Below are positions 35,375-46,900 of a DNA stretch of 64,000 bases, in pieces. The stretch is from Physcomitrium patens (taxonomy: Eukaryota > Streptophyta > Bryopsida > Funariales > Funariaceae), in NCBI RefSeq assembly GCF_000002425.4, contig NC_037254.1, forward strand, positions 7,236,144 through 7,300,143, given 5' to 3'. Each line of letters starts with the position of its first letter. The stretch's first letter is position 1. A model generated the notes under the pieces. The model searched no databases. It was not told where the DNA came from and saw only the letters and a list, made by a program, of their open reading frames with translations. Made by a program: the position numbers and the translations under genes.

Positions 35375-38300
35375 ATGGCTTCGCTCGGTTCCTCGCAGAC
35401 GGAGAAGGCAGAGATGGATTCCATGGTGTCGGAATGTTGTGCCAAGGCGTTGCGTGTAATTCTCGGGGCGAGGATACCTCATCGGCAGAAACAGGGCGTG
35501 AGGCGCGGAACCGGCAGAGATGGGTATGACTGTATGTACATGGTCGGAGAGGGATGGGGTGGAGGAAGCACACGGAAGGAGACCGCTAAGCTGTTCAACT
35601 TGGAGGTAGAGAGCTCCGACCATGTGCAGAAGAGTGTGGATGCGTGCATTCGGGGTGTGTGTCACGAGCCCATGGTGGTGGACATCTTTTTTCACGAGCC
35701 GACGGAGGCTATGGAGGTGCCGTCGTCGTCATCTTGTGGTAACGAGAGTTCAAACCGACGGCGCAGGTCTGATGAGTGGAGTGAATCGCCGCAGCGGGTG
35801 CCTAATTTGAGGGGGGAATCGTGGAGTGATGGTAGTGATGGCGCCATCTTTTCGCCCGCGAGGGAGGTGTCGCTGACCTTGCTTGAAAGGTGGGTTGTGA
35901 GCTATGATCAGACGAAGCAGCCGTTTGCTGAAGGGGATTCTCCCGTGGATGAGGATTTTTCAAGCTTAGGTCAAAAACGAGGATTATCACCCTCTGCTGC
36001 TCCGGCGCATAATGTTCTGGAGTTCCCTGTTGTGTATAAGAGGGTAGTGATTATGTTACGCTCTTTATATTGTTTGGCGCGCACTTTGCCCGCCTTCAGG
36101 CTGTTCAATCCCCCAAATTCTGTGTCACACAGCCCGCGGTTCTCCCTCTCATACATGGTCTCTCATGCACCTCCAGCGCTCTCGGAACAGGATAGAAGCG
36201 GGATGACAAATTGCAATTTAACCCCAATTGAGACGCAGTGGGGCAGATTGTGCATCGCCGCCATGTACAAGAATGTAATTGCTGTTTCAGCCCTGCAAGT
36301 TACCCCTCAATTTGTACCGGAGATAATCCCCAATTATCTCGACAGCCCGACAACTCAACCCTTGCGAAGAATTGACAGAGTAGGATCGTTTCCAGAATCT
36401 AGGGGACGTTCTGATGGACGGGGGACATGTGTTGCTCCTTCATCAGGTGAACGCAATACTCTTGACCTCTCTTGACGATTTATGAAACATTAAGCAGTTG
36501 GTCTCTCCCATCTTGTTTTCCTTCGGCTATTTTGGGGTCTTCTGAGACTTGGAATACGTCTTCAGGTATTCCCGCCTATGATCTTTCATATTGCCGAATC
36601 AAATCGAGCGCGTTGTGTATATATAGATGCGTTAGTTATGGTAGGCAACAAGATTCAACTACTTGCTGAATACCTCTCAACCTTTCATACCCCCTTCAAG
36701 TGCTGTCACAATCTGACAGAGCTAGCACAATGTGTGCTACTTTTGTGTTTCCAGATTACTTCGGAGAGGAATCTCATTTAGTGTCTTGTTGCCTACTATG
36801 CATGCTGATAATGGGTGTCAGGTCGGTGTTTTTCATGAATTAACCCATTATGTAAAGTTCAACTCTGTCGCTAGTCTGGTTCTAACGATTGTTTAGAACT
36901 ACCTTGTCTCTGAGTCTCATTTTCGGTTGGTACAAAAACAATTATGAGGGATTTTGGAGTTCATTTTTGTGCTTATATAAGGTGTAATTCATTTCAGGTT
37001 CAGCGCCAAATTCTCCAACCTCGGTACTTGGACGACTCTACAGTTGGAGTGGGGGCATACGCAAGGTGCAGTCACCGCCTGCACCATTTACTATTTTTGC
37101 CTTCCTATGTATGATGTTTCTCTTTCCCTTCTAGTTATTTACTTGGTTTTTAAAACTCCTCACCCAGAACCCCCTCATTTCTTCCACTACTCTTCCTCCT
37201 CATCCGACACACGTGCTCTAAGTTCTCACTTTGAAACTCTTCGTCACAAAGGGATTTATGCATCTATCTTCATCTCATTATCTTCCCTACGACTCGCAAT
37301 TTATTCCTATACACACTCTCTGCCTTTCCCTTCTTTTTCACCACACCCATCCCCCTTCATCTTCTCTGCATAAGGTTTTTCCCAAGAATCTTACCTCTTT
37401 TCAGTTCAGCACTGTGTCCTCATGGACGAAGAACTGATAAGGCATTTCATGTTCGGGTTCCAGATCTTCTTAGAAAAACAGGTTGCTGAGCTATCTCAGT
37501 CAGGCATTAAGCGCTTTGTGTACCGTCCTTCAGAGTTCTTACAAGGTGGCTTTAGAACCTCCAGCAAGGTTTCTATCCACAATCATGAGGACCCTGAGGA
37601 GTGTCCATTTGCAATCGACGACGGTAAAGCAGGAGACTATCGAAGCAGGTACTCCGGTTTGATCAAATGGTTGCATACTGATTGATGTGTAGCGAAGTTA
37701 TAGTTCTTGTTAAACGTTGTGCTGATTAGAATACCTCTCTGACACTGCAAGCTGCATGGATTTTTTCTGGCTAATCTGATTGTGCACACAATTACACAGT
37801 GAGCGTAGTAGTTGAAGGTCTTGCCGTAGAGTAGTTGGATGGTAGTTGGTCATGATGCAAGCACTCAGGTGTGTGAGGCATGTTTCGATCTACACTAAAC
37901 TGTATCGCTCCATACTGAAGGGGTTCAGAGTGTACATAGATTTTTGGTTAGACAACAAGCAACCGTACTTGTAAGTCTTGCTTTTTTTGTAGGCTCTGGT
38001 ATGTTGTTGCGATAATGTTTGTAAGATCTTGTGCAACTGTGAACACTGGTGGTGTGATTATTCACTCTCCGTGTTAATTATTGTTGTCAGGGTTGGAAGT
38101 CCAGGTGTGAGGTCAAAGATTCCTGATTCGCCTGACTTCCAGGGAAACACCCCAGGGTCTGATGCTGGGGCATTAGTCAGGATTTTGTCTAGAGCACCTC
38201 CACTACGCCAGCAATGGACACAACCCGTCTTAACAGACCTTCCTGTGTCAAGAGCTGGACTTACTCCATACCATCCTGTTGCGAAATCCACTGGGATAGT

Positions 38301-38577
38301 CAAGAATAGTCCACCCAAGCCCAACTCTGTTGCTATACGCAACAGCATCAGGGGGCGACCTGGCGAAATTCGCCGAGCTACTAGTCTAGGAGACAATGCA
38401 GGATCAGGATTGTCGTTTGGCACCGGAAAGGTCACCTTTCCACCATCAATAGAATTCACACTCATCAAATTGAGAACCGCATCCGACGTTTTGAAAGAAC
38501 TAAAGGAGTACCAAGATATACGTGACTTTTTGGTTCGTCAAAGCGAGGAATTCAGGGCCTGTACTCGAAGTTTATGA
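35375..38577 (+). CDS. ATG13: autophagy-related protein 13, 4 exons
   Basis: ATG13 is the regulatory subunit of the ATG1 kinase complex that starts autophagosome formation; its N-terminal HORMA domain recruits partners and its disordered C terminus binds ATG1. Exons: 35375-36446, 36998-37108, 37405-37648 and 38091-38577, in phase, 637 residues. HORMA-like part (about 15-325): 'CCAKALRVILGARIP', 'MVVDIFFHE', 'LLERWVVSYDQ', 'YKRVVIMLRSLYCLARTLPA', 'WGRLCIAAMY' and 'PNYLDSPTTQPLRRI' follow the plant ATG13 order. The C-terminal blocks also fit: 'CPFAIDDGKAGDYRSR', 'AGALVRILSRAPPLRQ' and 'LKELKEYQDIRDFLVRQS'. A Ser/Arg-rich insertion interrupts the domain at about 111-165. The frame is open upstream to an ATG at 35129, which would add 82 mostly Gly-rich residues; I chose 35375 because plant homologues start near there. 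The 36998-37405 joins are the least certain. Confidence 0.88.
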
Positions 38578-38661
38578 CCATGTTTCTTAAAATATTTTGT
38601 AAAATCAATTATTACTAAATCTGTTGTTTCGAAAGACTAGGAATTTTTAAGATGTAAATGT

Positions 38662-38664
<3 letters not shown>

Positions 38665-38696
<32 letters not shown>
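38665..38696. repeat. (TA)n microsatellite
   Basis: About sixteen TA/AT units about 90 bp behind the ATG13 stop codon, so possibly within the transcribed 3' region. Confidence 0.9.
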
Positions 38697-38699
<3 letters not shown>

Positions 38700-40170
38700 G
38701 TAGTTATAAAATTAAGTTATAAAATTAAGACTATCAAGCTATTTTGTAAGATAAGACTTGCTGAAGCCAAGCCATGGTTACAAAAAATATGTTGTTTTAT
38801 AATTCAATTGTCCACGTTACAAATCTCTTCAAAATCTCTTCAAACCACCCATCTCAATATTATCCTTCTTTTGGGTTTGTGATTCTTACTCTTTGTATGA
38901 AAATCCTAAAAATAGTTGATTGAGGTATCAAACTATAGTAAAAAATAAAAAAATAAAATTTCACAAATGTCTATATGTATTCATTAATGAAAGAAGATGA
39001 CATAAAACGTGATTGCATAGAGATGGAGTATCTCTTATTGTATTCACATAATAGTGTGTAAAACCAACCTCTTTTTTAGGCAAAACTTTTGCTTCTCTTC
39101 CAACTCATACCTTCCTTCTTGGATTGCCCCTAATACCTTTTGTAGAGCACGGATTGGCCATTATTTACCCACATTTGTTTATACAATCTCATTCAATTCA
39201 ATCCATCAACATTGTAAAGAACATTGTATAATCTCATCTTCAATGCATGCTGTAGCAATTGGGTCAATCTCAAAGAACAATTGCAAAAAGCATCCATCAA
39301 CGTTTCTTAGATCATTTGACGTCATTACTACTATAGATAAAGTATAGACAATTACAAAAGCATTTGCAACAATATTAAACTACTCCTAATTATATATTCA
39401 TTGGGACACCACACAAAGTTTTCCGTAGTAAATACTTTGATATTGAAAGCCTAAAGTTGGCAAGAATGCAATTCAAGACAATGCACTTGCATATCTATTC
39501 TATAAAACACATAAAAAAGACTTGTAGTTTGTAAAAGAAGACAAGTAATTCAATTGTCAAAGTTACAAAGAAAAGAGATCAACAAAACTAAAACCTCTAT
39601 CTTGTCACTCATCTAGCAAAGCATTGTAGTATCAAAAGTCAAATACAAAAACTCACTTTGAAAGAGGCATATAATTATACTACTGTCATTTTAAAAAATG
39701 AATTTAATGGCATGAAATTACACTTTTTTTGCAATTTTACAAGGCAGTTTGTCACTTTTTATTATTGAAATAATTTTGTATACAACCATATATAGTCTCA
39801 CTACTGATAATATGAAAATATCTTATGCAGTTCCACTCTTATACAAAAAGAAAAATAGAAGTATTCTCTTGGAAGTAACAAAAGATTAAATTTAAAAATA
39901 AATAAAATCAGTAATGTGTTTCTACATAAGCAAATACAGATATGTATTTTTTTCATTTAAGAAAAAATCCTGTTCATCCTCCTGTAACATATAAATACTA
40001 TAATTCCAAATGTCAACATAATATGAATTCAAACACATCAATAAATAAATATCATATAATTCTTCATTGTTAGAGTTTGAATAAACATAAATATATTAAA
40101 TTTTTAGATAATTATATTATCATTAATTTATTGATATAATAAATAATTTAAAATTTACTGAATCACATTA
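38697..40170. other. AT-rich spacer
   Basis: About 1.5 kb of AT-rich DNA between ATG13 and the symplekin promoter. The 97-codon ORF at 39054-39347 has no recognisable domain and is probably chance. Confidence 0.45.
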
Positions 40171-40301
40171 GGAAAAAAAAATGAAACCAATTTACGGACA
40201 AAATTTTGTGAGGGTGTGGTGTTGCAAGGCTTACGGCATAGGGAACGCAGAAGGGAACGTGGGAGCGCGGCATGGCGCGGCACAGACAGACAGGGGGAGG
40301 G

Positions 40302-40334
<33 letters not shown>

Positions 40335-40906
40335 GGGGCGCGCGCGGAGAGAGCCATCATAAACATCTTCGTCACCGCAGCCCTAAACAAATAAATACAT
40401 ACATACACAAATAAGTAAATAAAGCTTCGTCCTCCTCCTATTCAACCTGTAGCTCCCTCCCTCCTCTTCCTCCGTTGCCCGCCTTCGCCATACGCCTGGG
40501 CTCTTTTCCGTTTTCCCTTTCCCTGGTCCATTCCTCTTCCCCTCCTTTCTTCTGCGGGGCTGCTGTTACTCTGGGAAACCAATTCTGTGTCTGGATCGTG
40601 GTGCATTCCTTGAGAGCAATTTCAATGGTTCCAACCGCGGATGCTTTTTGGTTTAGAGTTTGGTGCCGTGAGTGAGGGCTCAGAGCAGCAGGGAATAATT
40701 TGCGGAGCCAGGGAATGGCGATGAGCGCTTGTTTCGATGGAGTGCCGACGGTGATGCTCCGGACGCAGATGATGCAGATACTTGAAGAATGAAGTACTTG
40801 CAGACATGAGGTAGGTTAGTATTTTCTGAACAAGCGATTAGGATGTGGAGAGCGTGGTGTTGAGAAGAGGGATTGGAGAGCGATTACGACGAGAAGGCAG
40901 AAGAAA
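40171..40906 (+). promoter_or_regulatory. promoter and 5' leader of the symplekin gene
   Basis: Composition jumps from AT-rich to GC-rich at about 40200. It contains 'gcgcgcgcgg' and a GA tract on the sense strand, then pyrimidine-rich leader sequence. Upstream ATGs occur, for example at 40625, which would encode a 16-codon upstream ORF, and at 40714, so translation of the main frame may depend on splicing or reinitiation. No TATA box stands out. Confidence 0.45.
40301..40334 (+). repeat. (GA)n microsatellite in the symplekin leader
   Basis: Near-perfect GA run with one AA interruption, on the sense strand about 570 bp before the start codon. Confidence 0.9.
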
Positions 40907-43900
40907 ATGGCGGGGATTCGGGAGCAAGCTGTGGCACTGTTAAACGAGGTTAAGATGACCGGGGAAGCCTCAGCGAAAGTGGATTTATTAAAAACTCTTA
41001 TGGAGCTCGTTTTGTATCGGGATCCGTTGTCGTTGCTTCCTGAATTTGTACCGTACTTGATGGAGTTTCAGACGGAGCCCGGTAGCCCTATTCGTAAATA
41101 TCTTGCAGAGTGCGTCTCACTTCCATCCTTCTACTCTCATATTTTCAATACGTGCTTAATTTGTAAGGGCCGTTTCTCTTGACACTTATGTCCGGCAGTT
41201 TTCAATGGGAAATTTTCGATTGAATCAATTGTATGATTTGGTTTAGGTTTGTTTCAAAATAAGTATTCGCACTTTGAATGTCAAGCATAAACTTCCGCAC
41301 AGGTTCACAAGAAGTTTAGGGTTTAGGGTTGCCGCGCATTCCAGCCTTCTCAAAGAGGTCAAATTGGAGCTGGTGTTGTCTGTGTGCAGGATGATAGAAG
41401 GAATTGGTATGAAACATGTTGACTTCGTGCCAGTCATAGTTCCTGTTTTACTCTCACTTTTGCAAGATGCTACACCAGCAGTTGCTCGGCGGGCTATCAC
41501 TAGTGGTAGCAATATATTTCGGTCTGTTCTGGAACAAGTTGCCCTTCAGGTACAGTCTGGTTCATGTTGATGTTGTCTGTCTTATATCTCACATGACCTC
41601 ACAACACTCACAACCATTATGCCTATGACGTTTTTTTTACCCTTCTTTTTATTTTTACATTTTTATTACTTTTTGTCGCGTGTTCATGCACATTCAAGAA
41701 ATCCCCCGCCTCCTCTTCTCCCTCTCCCTCTCTCTTTAAACATATTTGTTTATCTTCCTAATTTTTGTCTTTCAGTATGTTCAGCTGTAATGTAGTGATT
41801 AAATTAGAAAATTGGGCCAAGGATCAATGAATCTGATGGTTGTGGACTCTGCATAGGGTGTCTACAGCGGGCAGGTTGAACGGCGGCTAGTGGATTGCTG
41901 GAACTGGATGACTTGTTTTAAAGATGCCGTCTTTTCTCTAGCTTTTCAGGTAATCAGAGAGTGGAAGCTTCTGTTTGAAAGGTGTTTTTAATTGGACAGA
42001 AGAGTTGCATTATGCTCCTCTTCCTTGGTTCGTCGGGCATTTCGATACTGATTCGTTTGGACATAGCCTTTCTCTTATGGTTAGGGTGATCTCGAAACGT
42101 CCTGGAAGCACATGCAAACGAGTTTGGTTTTGAATTTATTTTAAATGTCTTGTAGATGGACTAGTTCAATTGCCAGATCATGGAGCAGAGGATGCTCATG
42201 AAACTCTTACATATCATGCTAGGAACTCGGTGAATGTTTGTATGCGAATTCGGATTGCAACTTGTGTTGTAAATTGCATTCGGAATTCAAGTTATGAATT
42301 TGGAAATTTAAGTCGTGTTTATGACCCCCTGAACATTTGCAGGAAATTCTAAAATTAGCAATAATAATTTTCAAGTTGACTCTGAATTAGCTTTCTACTA
42401 ATTATCGACTACTTTCTGATGTGTTTGTAGCATGGAAACGACGGGGTACGTCTGCTGGCTCTCAAGTTCGTGGAGACAACAATTTTGCTATTTACACCTG
42501 ACCCCAACGGCTTATTGCCAAACCAACAGTCTTCTGACGGTCAGCTACAGATTCATTCTTCTTCTCATGGTGTTAATGCATTTGAATGTTGTGAGGCAAG
42601 GTGGATAGTTATATAGAGGGTAACTAGGCCATTTTTGAATTGATGGATTTGATAACCTAATTGCTGCCTTGAGTTGTTATCAACGGGGTGTTCCTTATCG
42701 TGGCATTGCCATGGTTGGGTTTATTTCAACTGGAAGGTGGAGGCATAAAGAGAGCGCCGCACTGTCACTGTTGTTAGAGTTCGTTGCTTGTGATAATTAG
42801 TCTTTAGATTATTACAAAGCAATTATCACTTGTAAGTTTGTGTATCAAATTGCAGGTTGTACACTTTTTATTCTTTACGTCTTCTTTGACCACAGAAATT
42901 CCACAGAGAAATCCATGTGCAAGGTAGAAAGTATTGCTATGAGCTTCACATGGTGCTTTGTAATGTGCACATTGTGATTTTAGAAGTCACAACACTATTT
43001 CTTAGGACTCGAACTTAATGTTTTAGTTTGGTGGACCAGGTACCTCAAGAGGGTTTAATATGACATGGATAGCTGGAGGACACCCGGTCTTAGATGCGAC
43101 TGTGTTGGGACAGGAGGCCAGTAAAAACCTTGGACTTCTGTTGAACCAATTACGGACTCCAGAGGCATCTACGCTTCCTTGCCTGGTTGCCATTGTAATT
43201 ATTAACAGGTTAATGCCCTACACTTCCTTTTGTCTCAGTAGTCCCCGTATGCTGGGAACGGTTCTACGTAACCCGCTGGAGGAAATAAAGCTTATTTTTG
43301 AGACTTGCCGTGTGTTACGTAATGTGGGTCTATGTAGTCGTGGTCGCTGCTTGATTGGGAACATGACTAGGAGTCAGTTCGTCATGAATCTGATAGTTGT
43401 GATTGTACTGGCATCTGGTGCTCTCGACCGTACGATTCTTCCGGACTTCACAGATTTAAATCGAACTTAAAAAATTTAATTATTAGTGGACATGTCATTT
43501 AACAGCATTGGTAGTAGTGCTATCATTTACATTGGCGTGATGTTCCTATATCTTCTCAAAGTTGATGATATGATTTTGCTATGATAATGAAGAAGTTTAT
43601 TGTCACATGTGTAACAATAATTATATTCTGATTCGTACATAGTATTGTGTATCCCATCTGCACATTGCACCAAGTCGTGCAATTAAAATCGTAGTGCTTC
43701 CGTGTCCGCATGATGTTGACGACATCTGGGTCCATTTTGCGAATATGATCATCATATCATACAGTCCTTAGGCCTTTATGTGGACTGCCTCATTTTCAGA
43801 TTTTGTCAAATTTAGATACTATTAACCCTCTTCAAAGGTGCTCGGGCCGTTATAGGAAATTACAGTCTTCCTTTTTTGTCCAGGATAAGAGGTTCTTATG

Positions 43901-46900
43901 GCTTTTTGACATCCTTGCATGCAGCTTTTCGTTAGAAGTGCTGAACGGTACCTACAATGAATTTTCGTTCAGTAATCAGAAGGTTCATATCCATATTATT
44001 AGCAATATATATCTCAATCGTTGGTGGCTCCTATTTGGCCTTAATATTTTGTTTTTCTTTGGATCCATTGTGTAACGCTAATGATGTGAGAGGAAATCAA
44101 AGAAGTCTTTTTTTTCTGCTCCTTGGATGTTAAAGATGGTTAATTCTATTGAGTCGTACAGTTGAATCCCGTGCTGAAGACCTGTAACGGTTCTGAATGC
44201 TTCAGTTTTCTACCACCGTTTTCAACATTTTAAGTAGATTTAATTAATTGGTTAATTTCCCATTGTAGCGGCTTTTAATCTGTTCGGTGTTGGATTATAA
44301 CCATAAGCTTTTTACTTACACAAAGCTGGTATGTCTGTCGTAGATTATTTTGAACTTTGAGAAGTTTTCCTCTTCCTTGTGATGTTTTCGTGGAGTCCGG
44401 AAATATCATGTTCCACTCTAATTTTTTATTGAAGCGTTGCGTATAGTACCGTGTCTTTATATATCTTTCTTTATATTTCTATTCTTCTTGTGTGGAATAT
44501 TCTCTGCATTGGCATTGTCATCATTCTTAAATGTGGACATGATGCAGTCTGGCAGGTATTGCAAAGAAAAGGCCATCTATGTTTGGGAGAATTCTTCCAG
44601 TTTTGTTAGCCTTAGCACCAAATTGCGAGCCTATCCAGGGCAGTCAAATTGCAAGTGTTATTCACGAATTGAAAAGCGCGTTTCTTAATCTTCTGAAATC
44701 AAATCAGCCTGGTGCTCTACCGGTTAGTCTATTGTTTGTTTTCCTTACCCTTTCGCTAATTTTGGTGTTGTTTTAAGATATATCTGTTACTTCCTTTGTG
44801 AACTGGTTTTAAACTTTCCTGTTAATTTTTTCCGATTACTTTAGGCGTGTTTCCGGAAAATATTAGCTTAGATTATTAATTGCTGATCAAGATGAGCAGG
44901 GATCATCATTTGAAGCTTTATCTTGAAATGTGAATGTTTTAGTTTGTGCGTACGAATTGATTTTGTTGTCACTGGAGATTCAAGTTAGACGCAAGCAGTC
45001 CTTGAGACTGTGAGATTAATTGGAATAGAACGAAGTTGCTTGGAGGTATTTCTGTGAATGTGGCATCTCTTTATTTTATATATTTATCTCCATGGACAAA
45101 TTCAATGAATAGGGACTGATGTCTGGTTTGGGAATACTATTTGCAGTGGCGAGATCGATTGGTTGCAGCTTTGAGGTCCATGAACGTGGGGGATATAGCT
45201 GATCAAACCATCAGACATCTGGAGAGGGCTGTGCGAGTCGCAGAACGAAACCGTACAGCGAAGGACACTAGAGTTTCTACTAAGGTTGGCAGCGCTGTTT
45301 TAACTGACTTTGTAGGAATGGTATTTAAAATTTTAAATCAGAAATTGGTTAAATGGTTGCATTTCTTGTCTAAGTGCGCTGGGGATAAAAGTTTCTAAGG
45401 CCTTGCTGTTGGGATTGAGTTTAAATGGGTTTTTTTGACGAGGTAATCTCCATTAGTCGTCATGTTGGTTTTATATAAGTATATTTGTTTGTTTGTGCTG
45501 TTTGTGCTGTTGAATTGAAAGTTTTCATTTTGTGAGTACTAATCGAACGCCTCTCGACTTATCACGCTTTGAAATTCACATTTGTCCTTTGATATCTGGT
45601 CGGCCTCTTTCTGGGTCGCCCTTTTATGGTGTGTCTCAAGCTGGCTGGGGACAGTGAGCAATTCAAGTCAATTGATGTGTTTGTTGAGTGATGTATTCTT
45701 AGTGTACTTATCCTGGTGCTGCAAACCCTAGCATCTTCCCGCGTTTTTGGTTCAACAATTATGTGCTGTTTACAACTCTTGGTTTTGTGCCACTTCGTTT
45801 GTTCAGGAGCGAATCTCACCATTCGTATCAACACCTCAAGTCTCTACCATCCAGGTTATTGCACCAGCACCAGTAGACATGTCACTTCGCAAGAGGTCCC
45901 TGCCTCAAGAAAACGGAAATGTGCAATCGATTGACTTCAATGAAGTTTCTGGTAAACGGTCCCGACATGATGTAGCCCCCATTACAACTCAAGGTGAAGC
46001 GACACCTGTCATTCCAAATGGGACTGGAAACGTTATGGGAAATACTGCTGCATATGGAGATCATAGCGTAGCTCCTCTTATATCAGCATTTGCAACTTTA
46101 TTAGCTCAAGGAGAAAGAGGAGCTGCTTCTGTTCAGATATTGATAGAGAGTTTGACACCTGACATGCTCGCTGAAATTGTTATTGCCAATATGGTTCATC
46201 TGCCAAGCACTCCTCCTTTTACTCCAGAAGTGAATTTCGGCGCAAATTGGGGTCTAGGTCCTATTCCCCCTTCAGGTCCTCCAGAAATTCCAGTGAATCC
46301 TGTAACCAGTTTACCAATAGAGAGTGCACCTGCTCTCCAACCTTATTCATCTACTGCGGATCTTTCTCAAGATTTGCGGAAGGTATTTTCATTCAATCTC
46401 TGCCCAGCGGAATCCAACACTAGGAGCATATGACTTCTACGATAAACTGCGTGCACAGTACATGTTTGTTATCAATCGAAGATACTGGATTTTTTTCAGG
46501 ACTGTCTTTAGTACAATACGACGTTGCAAATGTTGTCATTCAGCACCAAACATGTTAACGTTGTATCGCTTCCATTGTGCCTGTTCTGCTCACAGTGACA
46601 CGAATATAATTTTCTGCAAGATGTTCCTCAAGGGATACGAACCTAGACGGTCTTTGCATCTAAGCAACTTACTGTGTGCATGGCATGGCTGCATTCAGGA
46701 CCCTCGGCGACTGGATCCTCGACCAGCAGTGCCTTCTGACGGTGTAACTGTTTTGTTGACACCGAAATTGGAGGTCGAGGTGAATGCTGTTCCTCCGCCT
46801 GTCGCAAACGCACAAACGGGGAATTCGAATTTAGAGAATACGTTAAATGTATCAACAAATTCAAGAGATCCACGTGCTATGTTTCATGTAAATGCAAATC

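Noticed and set aside
35154-35573. Minus-strand ORFs over the ATG13 first exon
   Set aside because: They are shadows of the GC-rich plus-strand coding sequence, which carries the family match.
37044-37373. Extra ATG13 exon with strong acceptor 'tttcccttctag' at 37134
   Set aside because: No in-phase join was found that stays open and connects to the later exons. The join 37108 to 37405 keeps phase, though an alternative exon cannot be excluded.
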